Of a DNA stretch of 64,000 nt, positions 1 to 7,554 are shown piece by piece (the first letter of the stretch is position 1; every line of letters begins with the position of its first letter). The DNA comes from Blautia sp. Its GTDB lineage: Bacteria; Bacillota; Clostridia; Lachnospirales; Lachnospiraceae. A program made the position numbers and the translations under genes. The notes under the pieces are model-generated. The model was not told the DNA's origin. It made no database searches and worked only from the letters and a program-made list of their open reading frames with translations. The stretch covers positions 1-64,000 of the forward strand of contig JALEJS010000002.1 in NCBI GenBank assembly GCA_022769545.1, in the 5' to 3' direction.

Positions 1-1
1 C

Positions 2-175
2 ACCGTCATTGTCATCGAGCACAATCTGGATGTGATGAAGCAGGCAGACTGGCTCATTGATGTGGGACCGGACGGTGGTACTGCCGGTGGTGAGATCGTC
101 TTTTCCGGAACGCCGAAGGAAATGGCAGAACACGCTTGCACCATCACAGCAGAATACCTCAGAAAGTCCATGTGA
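2..175 (+). CDS. uvrA: Excinuclease ABC subunit A, C-terminal end (partial)
   Basis: The frame is open from the left edge and stops at 173-175, giving the last 57 residues of a protein that starts outside the window. It reads [20 protein letters not shown] followed by [18 protein letters not shown]. This matches the end of the second ATPase domain of UvrA: the H-loop histidine in IEHNLDV, then the GPxGGxxGGxIVxxGTP tail. UvrA is the damage-recognition ATPase of nucleotide excision repair. A UvrA-like paralogue cannot be excluded because only the end is visible. No convincing terminator follows before the next promoter. Confidence 0.85.
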   Translation, partial: TVIVIEHNLDVMKQADWLIDVGPDGGTAGGEIVFSGTPKEMAEHACTITAEYLRKSM

Positions 176-283
176 TTTTTCCGGGGCGGGAAGCAAAAGC
201 ATGATTCCTTAAGACGTAAGGAGAAAAAAGATGCCGATACATATATCAACAATAGAATTGTTGTTGGCAGTGGGATCCTTATG

Positions 284-312
284 TTGACAAATTCGTAAAC
301 AGGCATTATAGT
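284..312 (+). promoter_or_regulatory. Sigma-A promoter of the TetR-family gene
   Basis: TTGACA at 284-289 and TATAGT at 307-312 are separated by exactly 17 bp. The start site would fall near 319, inside the operator that follows, which fits repression by the encoded TetR protein. Confidence 0.75.
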
Positions 313-335
313 GACTATACAATCAAATTTGGTCA
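312..335 (+). promoter_or_regulatory. Probable TetR operator upstream of the regulator gene
   Basis: TGACTATA (312-319), 8 bp, then TTTGGTCA (328-335). The left half-site is identical to that of the perfect operator at 1016-1039, the spacer length is the same, and the right half matches at 6 of 8 positions. It overlaps the -10 end and start site, so it probably mediates autorepression. The link to the protein is inferred. Confidence 0.6.
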
Positions 336-351
336 AAAAGAGGTGACGTAT

Positions 352-954
352 TTGCCAAAGTGTTATTCGGAACAGGAACGGGAGTATATTATAAGACGCC
401 TGAAGGAAGAGGCGGCTGTCTGCATGGGGCAGTTCGGGATTCGCCGCACCACTGTAGATGAGCTTGTAAAGCGGGTAAATATCCCCAAAGGGACTTTTTA
501 TCTGTTTTACAAATCCAAGGAGCTGCTTTTGTTTGATGTGATTCAGGAGCAGCATGAGCTGGTCAATCAAAAACTGTATCAGGCCATATCTGAGGCTGCC
601 GATCAGTCGTTTTCGGCAGAAAAACTTACGGATATGATTTATGAGTTTTATAAGATGACAGAAGAAATGCCAATTTTCAGGCTGATGGATTCTGAAGAAA
701 TCGAATTGCTGGTACGCAAACTGCCAGGGGAAGTAGTGGAAGCACACTTACAGGACGATACGGATACGATTCAAAGAATGTTTGCTCTGCTTCCTGTAAA
801 AAAAGAAGCGGATGTGAAAGTGATGAGTGCCGCATTTCACGCAATTTATTATGCCACACTTCACAAAAAGGAAATTGGTGAGGAAGGGTACGATCAGGCA
901 CTTCGCATGTTGATATACGGTGTAGTAACGCAGATTCTATCAGATGAGAGATGA
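352..954 (+). CDS. TetR/AcrR-family transcriptional regulator
   Basis: A one-domain DNA-binding regulator of about 200 residues. Its N-terminal helix-turn-helix (FGIRRTTVDELVKRVNIPKG then TFYLFYKSKELL) has the usual TetR pattern; the C-terminal half is a ligand-binding domain of unknown specificity. The TTG at 352 is chosen because AGAGGTGA lies 5 bp upstream; a GTG at 343 inside that ribosome site would add three residues. It stands just before an ABC exporter operon, and a near-identical operator lies in front of both units (312-335 and 1016-1039). The simplest reading is a drug-responsive repressor of itself and the exporter. The inducer is unknown. Confidence 0.9.
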   Translation: MPKCYSEQEREYIIRRLKEEAAVCMGQFGIRRTTVDELVKRVNIPKGTFYLFYKSKELLLFDVIQEQHELVNQKLYQAISEAADQSFSAEKLTDMIYEFYKMTEEMPIFRLMDSEEIELLVRKLPGEVVEAHLQDDTDTIQRMFALLPVKKEADVKVMSAAFHAIYYATLHKKEIGEEGYDQALRMLIYGVVTQILSDER

Positions 955-970
955 CTCACGAGTGAGTCAT
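951..970 (+). repeat. Perfect 9-bp inverted repeat over the TetR stop codon
   Basis: ATGACTCAC, 2 bp, GTGAGTCAT. The left arm contains the TGA stop of the TetR gene. It has no T-run, so it is not a classical terminator; it could be a protein-binding palindrome or an RNA hairpin stabilising the 3' end. Confidence 0.6.
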
Positions 971-977
971 GAAAAAT

Positions 978-1001
978 AGTCCGGTGAAAAGCCGGACTTT
1001 T
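978..1001 (+). terminator. Intrinsic terminator after the TetR gene
   Basis: AGTCCGG (978-984), 7-nt loop, CCGGACT (992-998), then TTTT and preceded by an A-run. It separates the regulator transcript from the ABC operon, which then needs its own promoter at the 1016-1039 operator. Confidence 0.75.
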
Positions 1002-1015
1002 CAAAAAAACTTTTC

Positions 1016-1039
1016 TGACTATATAATTTGATATAGTCA
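1016..1039 (+). promoter_or_regulatory. Perfect TetR-type operator in front of the ABC operon
   Basis: TGACTATA (1016-1023), 8-bp spacer TAATTTGA, TATAGTCA (1032-1039): a perfect 8-bp inverted repeat 26 bp before the ATG at 1065. The same left half and spacing occur at 312-335. It probably overlaps the operon promoter. Confidence 0.7.
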
Positions 1040-1064
1040 AATATATGAAAAGGAGTGGTGTAAT

Positions 1065-1910
1065 ATGATAATGGTAGACCATCTTTCGTTCAGTTATACA
1101 GAAAAGCCATTTATTCAGGATATGAGCTTTTCCGTTTCAGAAGGGGAAATCTTCGGCTTTCTGGGTCCGTCAGGCGCAGGAAAGAGTACGCTGCAGAAGA
1201 TCCTTTTGGGGATGCTTCCAAACTATCAGGGATCTGCTGTTGTAAATGGAACAGAATGTAAAAAACATCATCCGGATTTTTATGAATCAATCGGTGTGGA
1301 TTTTGAGTTTTCCACGATGTATGAGAAGCTGTCTGCAAGAGAAAATCTCTGCTTCTTTTCCTCACTCTATCATAAACAGGCTCGTCCGATCGATGAACTT
1401 CTGTCTGTGGTAGGTCTGGAAAATGATGCGGATAAGCGGGTATCAGACTATTCCAAAGGAATGAAAAGCCGATTGAACTTTATCAAAGCATTGCTCCATG
1501 ATCCGGCGCTTCTGTTTCTGGACGAACCGACCAGCGGCCTTGATCCGACGAACAGTCGTCTGATGAAGGATATGATTCTGGCTGAAAAAAACAGAGGGAA
1601 GACCATTCTTCTGACAACCCATAATATGCAGGACGCGACGGAGCTTTGTGACCGGGTAGCATTTATTGTCGGAGGACAGATTTTTACTCTGGACAGCCCG
1701 CACAATCTGATCATGTCGAGAGGTGCTGCGAATGTAATCTACACCTGGAAAGAAAATGGCGAGCAGACTGCAAGCTGTCCTCTGGAGCAGATGTCAGAAG
1801 ATAGACAGCTTCAGAAACTGATTGCTGAAAAGCGCCTCCAATCGATTCACAGCAGCGAACCTACACTGAATGATATTTTCATGGAAATCACCGGGAGGAC
1901 GCTGGTATGA
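1065..1910 (+). CDS. ABC transporter ATP-binding protein
   Basis: Nucleotide-binding subunit of an ABC-2-type exporter. Walker A GPSGAGKST lies at residues 34-42, signature YSKGMKSR at 129-136, Walker B LLFLDEPTSGLD at about 149-160 and the H-loop in LLTTHNMQD. The Q-loop position reads VDFEFSTMYEKLSARENL, with Glu81 where glutamine is usual, resembling the E-loop of lantibiotic-immunity ATPases. The start ATG follows AGGAGTGG. Its stop overlaps the next start (ATG at 1907), so it is co-translated with the permeases. Drug or peptide export is likely; the substrate is unknown. Confidence 0.9.
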   Translation: MIMVDHLSFSYTEKPFIQDMSFSVSEGEIFGFLGPSGAGKSTLQKILLGMLPNYQGSAVVNGTECKKHHPDFYESIGVDFEFSTMYEKLSARENLCFFSSLYHKQARPIDELLSVVGLENDADKRVSDYSKGMKSRLNFIKALLHDPALLFLDEPTSGLDPTNSRLMKDMILAEKNRGKTILLTTHNMQDATELCDRVAFIVGGQIFTLDSPHNLIMSRGAANVIYTWKENGEQTASCPLEQMSEDRQLQKLIAEKRLQSIHSSEPTLNDIFMEITGRTLV

Positions 1911-2344
1911 GATTCAAAAATCTGTTGCTATGGGATATGAAATTTCAGAGAAGATATGGATTTTACCTCTTGTACGGCATTTTGACTGCTTTTTATGTTG
2001 TACTGTTATTTTCCGTGCCCCAGTCCTGGAAGAAAAATGCTGCCGCAATACTGATTTACTCCGATCCTGCTGCAATGGGGCTGTTCTTCATGGGAGCAAT
2101 TATTTTACTGGAGAAAAGTCAGAGAGTGACGTCCTTTTTTGCTGTTTCACCGATCAGGGTTTTGGAGTATGTGTGTTCAAAGATTCTTTCCCTGAGCATA
2201 ATCGCTCTGCTTGTGGCGGCTGTACTGGCAGCGGTGGCAGATCTCGGGTCTTTCCTCTCTGTGCTGACGGGAACATTTTTATCCAGTACCGTGTTCACTC
2301 TGTTGGGAATCATGATTAGATGTGTCAAGCCGCGGGAGGTGTAG
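1907..2344 (+). CDS. ABC-2 transporter permease, truncated
   Basis: A 145-residue hydrophobic protein with about four membrane segments (FYLLYGILTAFYVVLLF; MGLFFMGAIILL; IIALLVAAVLAAVADL; STVFTLLGIMI). ABC-2 permeases of this kind are usually about 240 residues with six segments. Here the reading frame ends soon after the fourth segment in a polar tail CVKPREV whose codons overlap the ribosome site of the next gene. This suggests an internal deletion that removed the last third. It may still pair with the full-length permease that follows, or be inactive. Confidence 0.75.
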   Translation: MRFKNLLLWDMKFQRRYGFYLLYGILTAFYVVLLFSVPQSWKKNAAAILIYSDPAAMGLFFMGAIILLEKSQRVTSFFAVSPIRVLEYVCSKILSLSIIALLVAAVLAAVADLGSFLSVLTGTFLSSTVFTLLGIMIRCVKPREV

Positions 2345-2348
2345 AGCT

Positions 2349-3059
2349 ATGAGAGCAATTCGCCTGAGTTTTTTTCATATGTTGGAAGTTGTTAAGCATG
2401 ACAGGATGTTGGCTGCAGCACTGATGTCACCGGTTCTTGCCGGAACAGCGATCCATTTTGGCGTACCTTTTGCTGAAAAAATGCTGATTCAAGTGACTGG
2501 TTTGCCGGCAGTTTTAACGCCATATTATGGCCTGTTTGATATTTTTTTTGCATCCCTCACTCCGGTCATGTTCTGTTTTATCGCTGCGATGGTGGTTCTG
2601 GAAGAACATGATGATCATATTGACCGATACCTTTTTATTACAGGTCTCGGAAGAAATGAATATTTTGTATCACGCATGCTGCTTCCGTCACTTTTGGCTT
2701 TTTTGATTACGGTGATACTCCTTCCGGTAGTTAAGCTTACGAAATTGTCAGGTGCAGAAATAGTATTTCTGTCCCTCACAGGAAGTTTACAGGGAATCAT
2801 CATTGCTCTTCTCATTGTAACATTATCTTCAAATAAGCTGGAGGGTATGGCGGTAACAAAACTATCTTCTTTCATAATATTTGGAGCTGTTGTGCCGTTC
2901 TTTGTTCCGGCGCCGATTGACCTGTGTGCATTTTTTCTGCCTTCTTTTTGGATGGGAAAGGCAGTGCTTGAAAGGAAGCCAATTGTAATGATGTTGTCTG
3001 CTTTCGTGGCAGTTATGTGGATCCTCATTTTAAAAAGAAAGTATGAAAGGAAAATGTAA
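2349..3059 (+). CDS. ABC-2 transporter permease, full length
   Basis: A 236-residue membrane protein with six predicted segments, among them AAALMSPVLAGTAIHF, ASLTPVMFCFIAAMVVL, LLPSLLAFLITVILLPVV, IIIALLIVTL and MMLSAFVAVMWILIL. The ATG at 2349 is preceded by GGAGGTGTAGAGCT; a start at 2322 would overlap the previous gene without a ribosome site. It completes the TetR-controlled ABC operon. The gene ends directly against a nucleotidyltransferase remnant on the other strand. Confidence 0.85.
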   Translation: MRAIRLSFFHMLEVVKHDRMLAAALMSPVLAGTAIHFGVPFAEKMLIQVTGLPAVLTPYYGLFDIFFASLTPVMFCFIAAMVVLEEHDDHIDRYLFITGLGRNEYFVSRMLLPSLLAFLITVILLPVVKLTKLSGAEIVFLSLTGSLQGIIIALLIVTLSSNKLEGMAVTKLSSFIIFGAVVPFFVPAPIDLCAFFLPSFWMGKAVLERKPIVMMLSAFVAVMWILILKRKYERKM

Positions 3060-3270
3060 ATTTCCCGGAGTAATCATCCATTTCTTCCGGAGTCAAATCC
3101 ACCAACAACATGATATCAACATCGTAATTGGATGTATAATCACCTTGTGCATAGGAAGCATATAAAATAACGCTCTTGAGATGTGAGCCGTAAATCTTTT
3201 GTACTTCTGATAAATACTGAGTAAGCAGTGTTTGATTTGTCACCTGCGTCATAATGACGGTGGATAACAC
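3060..3270 (-). pseudogene. MNT-type nucleotidyltransferase, N-terminal remnant
   Basis: The minus strand reads YGSHLKSVILYASYAQGDYT then SNYDVDIMLLVDLTPEEMDD. This is the start of a minimal nucleotidyltransferase (HEPN/MNT-type toxin-antitoxin or antibiotic nucleotidyltransferase fold). The family motif is GS-x-A-x-G ... S-D-x-D. Here the first Gly is Ala (ASYAQG) and the SD is NYD, and similarity ends at the junction with the ABC permease at about 3060. Start is GTG at 3270 or ATG at 3252. Truncation plus lost motif residues point to a dead gene. Confidence 0.65.
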
Positions 3271-3323
3271 AGTAATTCAGATGTTTGGCAGCAGTTTTGC
3301 TGTCTGAAAAGTATTTTTATTTT

Positions 3324-3391
3324 CTGCAGATAATCGTTGAGAATTTATGCAACCAAACATAACACGTTTTTAATATTTTTGTTATCTGCAG
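3324..3391 (+). repeat. 10-bp inverted repeat in the leader of the second ABC operon
   Basis: CTGCAGATAA (3324-3333) and TTATCTGCAG (3382-3391) are perfect inverted copies 48 bp apart, upstream of the ABC gene at 3456. The 3271-3455 interval otherwise holds only AT-rich DNA with possible -10 elements such as TACAAT. It may be an operator pair. Confidence 0.45.
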
Positions 3392-3455
3392 TTGGTGGAT
3401 GTTTCTGCAACTATATATTACAATATTCATACAAATCGTAATACGGGAGGTAATT

Positions 3456-4175
3456 ATGAGTATTGTAGAAATAAAGAATCTGAAAAAAGAATACCCGTTA
3501 TTTTTATTGGACAATGCCTCATTCAATCTTGAAGCAGGCAGAATTACAGGCTTTGCCGGGCGAAACGGCGCCGGCAAAACCACAACGATAAAGTCAATGC
3601 TGAATCTGATTCATCGGGACAGTGGGGAAATCACTTGTTTCGGTATGCCGCTGAACGGTCACGAAGCGGAAATTAAGAGGCGTATTGGCTATTCCACGGG
3701 TACCGTCAGTTGGTATCCGAGAAAAAAGCTTAAGGATATTGTTGCAGTTACAAGGAGCTTTTATCCGAATTGGGATGAAAGTGCTTATGGCAAATATCTT
3801 AAGCAGTTTCAGCTGGATGAGAGCAAAACGCCCTTGGAACTTTCCGAGGGGATGAAAGTGAAGTTTAATCTGCTGCTGGCACTCTCACACAGAGCAGAGC
3901 TTCTCATTTTGGATGAGCCGACCAGTGGCCTGGATCCTTTCTCCCGGGATGAACTGCTTGATATTTTCATGACGCTTCGTGATGACGGGGTTGCGGTGTT
4001 CTTCTCAACCCACATTATTTCAGACCTGGAAAAGTGCGCGGATGATATTGTGTATATTTCCGGCGGCAGGATCAAAGCGGCAATGACGATTCATGATTTT
4101 TGTTCCGCACATTCTCTGCAGAACGAGAGTCTGGAGCAAACTATATTACGTCTGGAAAAGGAGAAAACAGTATGA
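3456..4175 (+). CDS. ABC transporter ATP-binding protein
   Basis: A 239-residue ATPase with Walker A GRNGAGKTT, signature LSEGMKVKF, Walker B LLILDEPTSGLD and H-loop FFSTHIISD. The segment YSTGTVSWYPRKKLKDIV then FYPNWDES is typical of the YtrB-like group of ABC-2 ATPases. The ATG at 3456 follows GGGAGGTAATT; an upstream ATG at 3399 lacks a ribosome site. The stop overlaps the ATG of the permease (ATGA), so the two are translationally coupled. It probably exports a drug, peptide or lipid. Confidence 0.88.
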   Translation: MSIVEIKNLKKEYPLFLLDNASFNLEAGRITGFAGRNGAGKTTTIKSMLNLIHRDSGEITCFGMPLNGHEAEIKRRIGYSTGTVSWYPRKKLKDIVAVTRSFYPNWDESAYGKYLKQFQLDESKTPLELSEGMKVKFNLLLALSHRAELLILDEPTSGLDPFSRDELLDIFMTLRDDGVAVFFSTHIISDLEKCADDIVYISGGRIKAAMTIHDFCSAHSLQNESLEQTILRLEKEKTV

Positions 4176-4825
4176 AAAGCATATTGAAAAAAGAATTGAC
4201 CCTCAGTGCGTCCATTTTGTCCTATCTGTTTATCCTCTTTGGGTTTATGTTCTTTATCCCCGGTTATCCGATTTTGTGCGGTGTATTCTTTGTGACACTT
4301 GGTATTTTTCAAAGCTTTCAAAATGCACGAGAGGCTAACGATATTGTTTTTTCCGCTCTCTTACCCGTTGCCAAAAAGGATGTGGTAAAAGGAAAATATC
4401 TTTTCTCTTGCTTTATTGAACTGTGCAGTATCCTTCTGATGGTAATTGCAGCCCTGATTCGTATGACGGTTTTAGAAGATGTTGTCGTTTATCGGAACAA
4501 TGCGATGATGAATGCAAACTTCTTTGCTTTGGGAATTGCACTGTTTCTCTTTGGACTTTTCAATCTGATATTTATAGGCGGATTCTTCAAAACAGCCTAT
4601 AAATTCGGAAAGCCTTTTGTCACACACATCATTGTGACTTTTGTAATGATAGGAATCGGCGAAGCACTGCATCATATTCCGGGACTGGAGGCAGTAAATG
4701 CCTTTGGCTTTGCGCATTTCGGTCTGCAGTTTGGTTTATTGGCTTTGGGAGCCATGGCATATATTGTACTTACCGTTATATCCTATCGATGTGCCTGTCG
4801 AAATTTTGAAAGAATAGACCTATAG
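4172..4825 (+). CDS. ABC-2 family permease
   Basis: A 217-residue membrane protein with six predicted segments (ILSYLFILFGFMFFI; ILCGVFFVTLGIF; FIELCSILLMVIAAL; FFALGIALFLFGLFNLIFIG; VTHIIVTFVMIGIGEAL; FGLLALGAMAYIVLTVISY). The short N-terminus and the NAREANDIVFSALLPV loop resemble the ABC2_membrane_5 family. It forms the transmembrane partner of the ATPase at 3456-4175. An XRE-AbrB regulator follows 19 bp downstream in the same operon. Confidence 0.82.
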   Translation: MKSILKKELTLSASILSYLFILFGFMFFIPGYPILCGVFFVTLGIFQSFQNAREANDIVFSALLPVAKKDVVKGKYLFSCFIELCSILLMVIAALIRMTVLEDVVVYRNNAMMNANFFALGIALFLFGLFNLIFIGGFFKTAYKFGKPFVTHIIVTFVMIGIGEALHHIPGLEAVNAFGFAHFGLQFGLLALGAMAYIVLTVISYRCACRNFERIDL

Positions 4826-4844
4826 ACCTATAAGGAGAAAACTT

Positions 4845-5285
4845 ATGCTGCAGGATAATTTGATTATGTTACGAAATATGTATGGAATGTCCCAGGAGGA
4901 TATTGCGGTGAAAATCGGTATTTCCCGGCAGGCGTATGCCAAATGGGAGAACGGTGCGACTGTGCCCGATATTGAAAAATGTAAGCGTTTGGCGGATTTC
5001 TATGATGTCACCATTGATAGTTTGCTCAAAACGGAAACGGAAGATAAAATTGGGATGATTCCGCCTGCACCAAGAGGTAAAAATATTTGGGGCAGTGTTA
5101 CGATAAACGAGAGAGGACAGCTGGTTATACCAAAAGCAGCAAGAGAAAAGTTCGGATGGAGTGGAGGGCAAAGATTCATCGTGCTCAGCGATCATGAAGG
5201 AATCGCTTTGATTCCTGCAGAAACGTTTGAGGAGAAGATGAAAGCGGCTATGGCATATGCTTCTGTAATGGAAAAGAACGATTAA
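4845..5285 (+). CDS. XRE helix-turn-helix / AbrB-like fusion regulator
   Basis: A 146-residue protein with two DNA-binding modules. Residues 1-65 are a Cro/C1-type helix-turn-helix (MSQEDIAVKIGISRQAYAKW then ENGATVPDIEKCKRLADFYD). Residues about 85-130 are a SpoVT-AbrB swapped-hairpin domain (GSVTINERGQLVIPKAAREK then FGWSGGQRFIVL). The ATG follows AAGGAG. It is the last gene of the ABC operon and probably regulates it. Such fusions recur next to ABC genes in Clostridia; the target site is not known. Confidence 0.85.
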   Translation: MLQDNLIMLRNMYGMSQEDIAVKIGISRQAYAKWENGATVPDIEKCKRLADFYDVTIDSLLKTETEDKIGMIPPAPRGKNIWGSVTINERGQLVIPKAAREKFGWSGGQRFIVLSDHEGIALIPAETFEEKMKAAMAYASVMEKND

Positions 5286-5312
5286 TATACTGAAATATAA
5301 TTCATATGCCGG

Positions 5313-5383
5313 ACGCTTTTTCGGACTGGTAATTTTATTATCTTTATGAATTCTTCATTTTTTCCTGTTATCCTGTCTCTATA
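5313..5383 (+). promoter_or_regulatory. Conserved promoter box A (two-component operon)
   Basis: The segment contains CGGACTGGTAA and then a 42-bp core (5342-5383) starting CTTTATGAATTC and including TTTTTTCCTGTTAT and CTGT-TCTATA. The core is repeated at 7489-7530 with 39 of 42 positions equal. It lies just before the response-regulator gene. TATATA near 5382 could be the -10. The conserved part is a good candidate for the binding site of the adjacent response regulator. Confidence 0.65.
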
Positions 5384-5424
5384 TAAATATGGAAGGAAGT
5401 AAAATATCAGAACAGAGGGATCAT

Positions 5425-6087
5425 ATGGCGAATATTTTAGTAGTTGACGATGACACAGCAATCCTTGATATGATAGGAACCATTCTGAACAAAGACGGAC
5501 ATCTGGTTACAAAAGTAAGTAATCCACTTGAGATAAATATGGAAAAAATGAATCGATATGATTTGATTTTGCTGGATATCATGATGCCCGGAACGGATGG
5601 ATTCGTACTGTGTTCAAAAATCAGGAAGTTTGTTGACTGCCCTATTTTGTTTCTTACAGCAAAAACAGAAGAAAGCAGCCTGGTAAATGGATTATCATTG
5701 GGAGCAGATGACTATATCTGTAAGCCATTTGGGGTTATGGAGCTTCGTGCGAGAATTGCTGCGCATCTCAGGCGGGAACACAGGGAACATTCTGTCAGAA
5801 TGGTTGTGGGGCATGTTTGCTTTCATTTATCTTTAAAACAGATGATGGTGGATGATAAGGAAATTCCGCTTACAAAGGCGGAGTATGCGATTTGTGAGTT
5901 TCTTGCAAAACACCGCGGACAGGTTTTTTCAAAAGAACAGATTCTGGAGCAGGTATTTGGATTTGACAGTGAGAGCAATGACAGTACCATTACGACCCAT
6001 ATTAAAAATATACGAACAAAGCTGTCAGACTTTCATTGTATGCCGATAAAAACAGTCTGGGGGATCGGGTATAAATGGGAAGAATAG
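5425..6087 (+). CDS. OmpR-family response regulator (CprR/SpaR-like)
   Basis: A 220-residue regulator: receiver domain (ILVVDDDTAILD; phospho-acceptor in LILLDIMMPGTDG; Lys in YICKPFG) followed by a winged-helix DNA-binding domain ending TVWGIGYKWEE. ATG 5425 follows AGAGGGATC at good distance; an ATG at 5389 would add 12 residues. The stop overlaps the kinase start by 13 bp. Position next to a LanFEG transporter resembles SpaRK or C. difficile CprRK, which sense lantibiotics or cationic peptides. The repeated box before it and before the transporter suggests it activates both. Confidence 0.88.
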   Translation: MANILVVDDDTAILDMIGTILNKDGHLVTKVSNPLEINMEKMNRYDLILLDIMMPGTDGFVLCSKIRKFVDCPILFLTAKTEESSLVNGLSLGADDYICKPFGVMELRARIAAHLRREHREHSVRMVVGHVCFHLSLKQMMVDDKEIPLTKAEYAICEFLAKHRGQVFSKEQILEQVFGFDSESNDSTITTHIKNIRTKLSDFHCMPIKTVWGIGYKWEE

Positions 6088-7472
6088 AAAAGAGAAGAGG
6101 CAGTACACTGAGTGGAATCTTTCTGAGATATGTACTGGTTATGCTGGGATTGCTGTTAACGCTTGGGACATGTACCGTTCTTATATTCAATATTCTTGTT
6201 AACGCAGGCGGTATATATCCGGCTAATTACGCAGAAAGAAAGAACAGTGAGGCATATGATCTGATTCAGAATGCAGATGAAGTGACGGAGGACATGATAC
6301 CGGTTCTTTGCCATTATGTCATTTTTTCTATGGACGGTGAGGTACTTAGAGGAAATATGCCGGAAGATTCGGTGGAAATTGCGTGGAATGTTGCAAATCA
6401 TGGAACCGCATCAGGAGACTGTTTCTATAAGGCGATCCCGCGTGCGGACGAATGTGTTGTTCTGCAGTACAGCCTGACACCACAGTATCAGTCTGCGTTT
6501 CTCAGAGAACATTTCATAGGACCGCAGGATTTGATGACGATCCTGGTTGTTCTGGGTGGAATTACAATGATCTTGCTGCCATCTGTGAGCTTTGGGAAAA
6601 AGATGCAACGAAAAATGAAACCGGTAATGAATGCAGCAGAGAGAATCAAGAACCAGGATCTTGAATATGAGGTATCTTATTCCGGAGTAAAAGAGATTGA
6701 TGACTGTCTGTCATCCATTGATGAGATGCGAAATGCACTGAAGGACTCTCTGGAACGGCAATGGAAGACAGAACAGGAAAAAAACAGGCAAATGTCTGCA
6801 TTGGCGCATGACATAAAAACGCCGCTTACAGTCATAAGAGGAAATGCAGAACTTCTTTCTGAACTGGAAATGACAGAAGAGCAGGAAAAATATATTGATT
6901 ATATCACAAGCAGTGCATTGCAGATACAAAACTATGTACAGACACTGATAGAAGTAACAAAGTCCGTAGATGGTTATCAATATAGATTTGAAAAAGTAAG
7001 GACAGAAGATGTACTTGGTGACATCAAAAAGCAGGCATCCGGATTGGCAGAAGTATTCAATCTGAAAATCAACTGGAAAGAGCACGATATCAGTGAAACC
7101 GTAAATATTGTTTACGACCAGATTGTAAGGGCTGTTATGAATATTATAAAGAATGCAGCAGAACATACACCGAAAGGCGGAACAATTAATATTTATGTGG
7201 AAGAGCAGAGCAAAGAGTTAATATTTACAGTGGAAGATACCGGCAGTGGTTTTACAAAAGAAGCACTGCTGCACGGAACAGAACAGTTTTTTATGGATGA
7301 TACAAGCAGAAGCGGCGGTGTGCATTATGGAATTGGACTATTCTCTGCAAAATCAATAGCCGGAATCCATGGCGGAAGAATACTCCTTACGAATTCGAAA
7401 AAAACCGGCGGAGCAAAAGTGGAGATTCGTTTCCTTCAGGACGGTGGAAGTCATGGTGGTACGCTTTTTTGA
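6075..7472 (+). CDS. Sensor histidine kinase (CprK/SpaK-like)
   Basis: A 465-residue membrane kinase. One membrane segment near residues 15-40 (LVMLGLLLTLGTCTVLIF) and another near 155-175 (LMTILVVLGGITMILLPSV) bound an extracellular sensor region of about 110 residues. A HAMP-like linker, the HisKA box SALAHDIKTPLTVIRGNAEL and a HATPase_c domain (IIKNAAEHT; VEDTGSGF; GIGLFSAKSI) follow. The AHDIKTPLT motif is typical of lantibiotic-sensing LanK kinases. It is translationally coupled to the response regulator and probably detects a peptide antibiotic; the ligand is not known. Confidence 0.87.
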   Translation: MGRIEKRRGSTLSGIFLRYVLVMLGLLLTLGTCTVLIFNILVNAGGIYPANYAERKNSEAYDLIQNADEVTEDMIPVLCHYVIFSMDGEVLRGNMPEDSVEIAWNVANHGTASGDCFYKAIPRADECVVLQYSLTPQYQSAFLREHFIGPQDLMTILVVLGGITMILLPSVSFGKKMQRKMKPVMNAAERIKNQDLEYEVSYSGVKEIDDCLSSIDEMRNALKDSLERQWKTEQEKNRQMSALAHDIKTPLTVIRGNAELLSELEMTEEQEKYIDYITSSALQIQNYVQTLIEVTKSVDGYQYRFEKVRTEDVLGDIKKQASGLAEVFNLKINWKEHDISETVNIVYDQIVRAVMNIIKNAAEHTPKGGTINIYVEEQSKELIFTVEDTGSGFTKEALLHGTEQFFMDDTSRSGGVHYGIGLFSAKSIAGIHGGRILLTNSKKTGGAKVEIRFLQDGGSHGGTLF

Positions 7473-7530
7473 CTGGTAAAAGGTTCATCTTTATGAATTC
7501 TTTATTTTTTCCTGTTATTCTGTTTCTATA
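7461..7530 (+). promoter_or_regulatory. Conserved promoter box B (peptide-immunity transporter operon)
   Basis: Second copy of the box found at 5313-5383. ACGCTTTTTTGACTGGTAA leads into CTTTATGAATTC at 7489 and a core to 7530 that differs from the first copy at only three of 42 positions. It begins over the end of the kinase gene and ends 24 bp before the ATP-binding gene. Confidence 0.65.
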
Positions 7531-7554
7531 AAAACAGAGAAAGAAGGAAAACGT

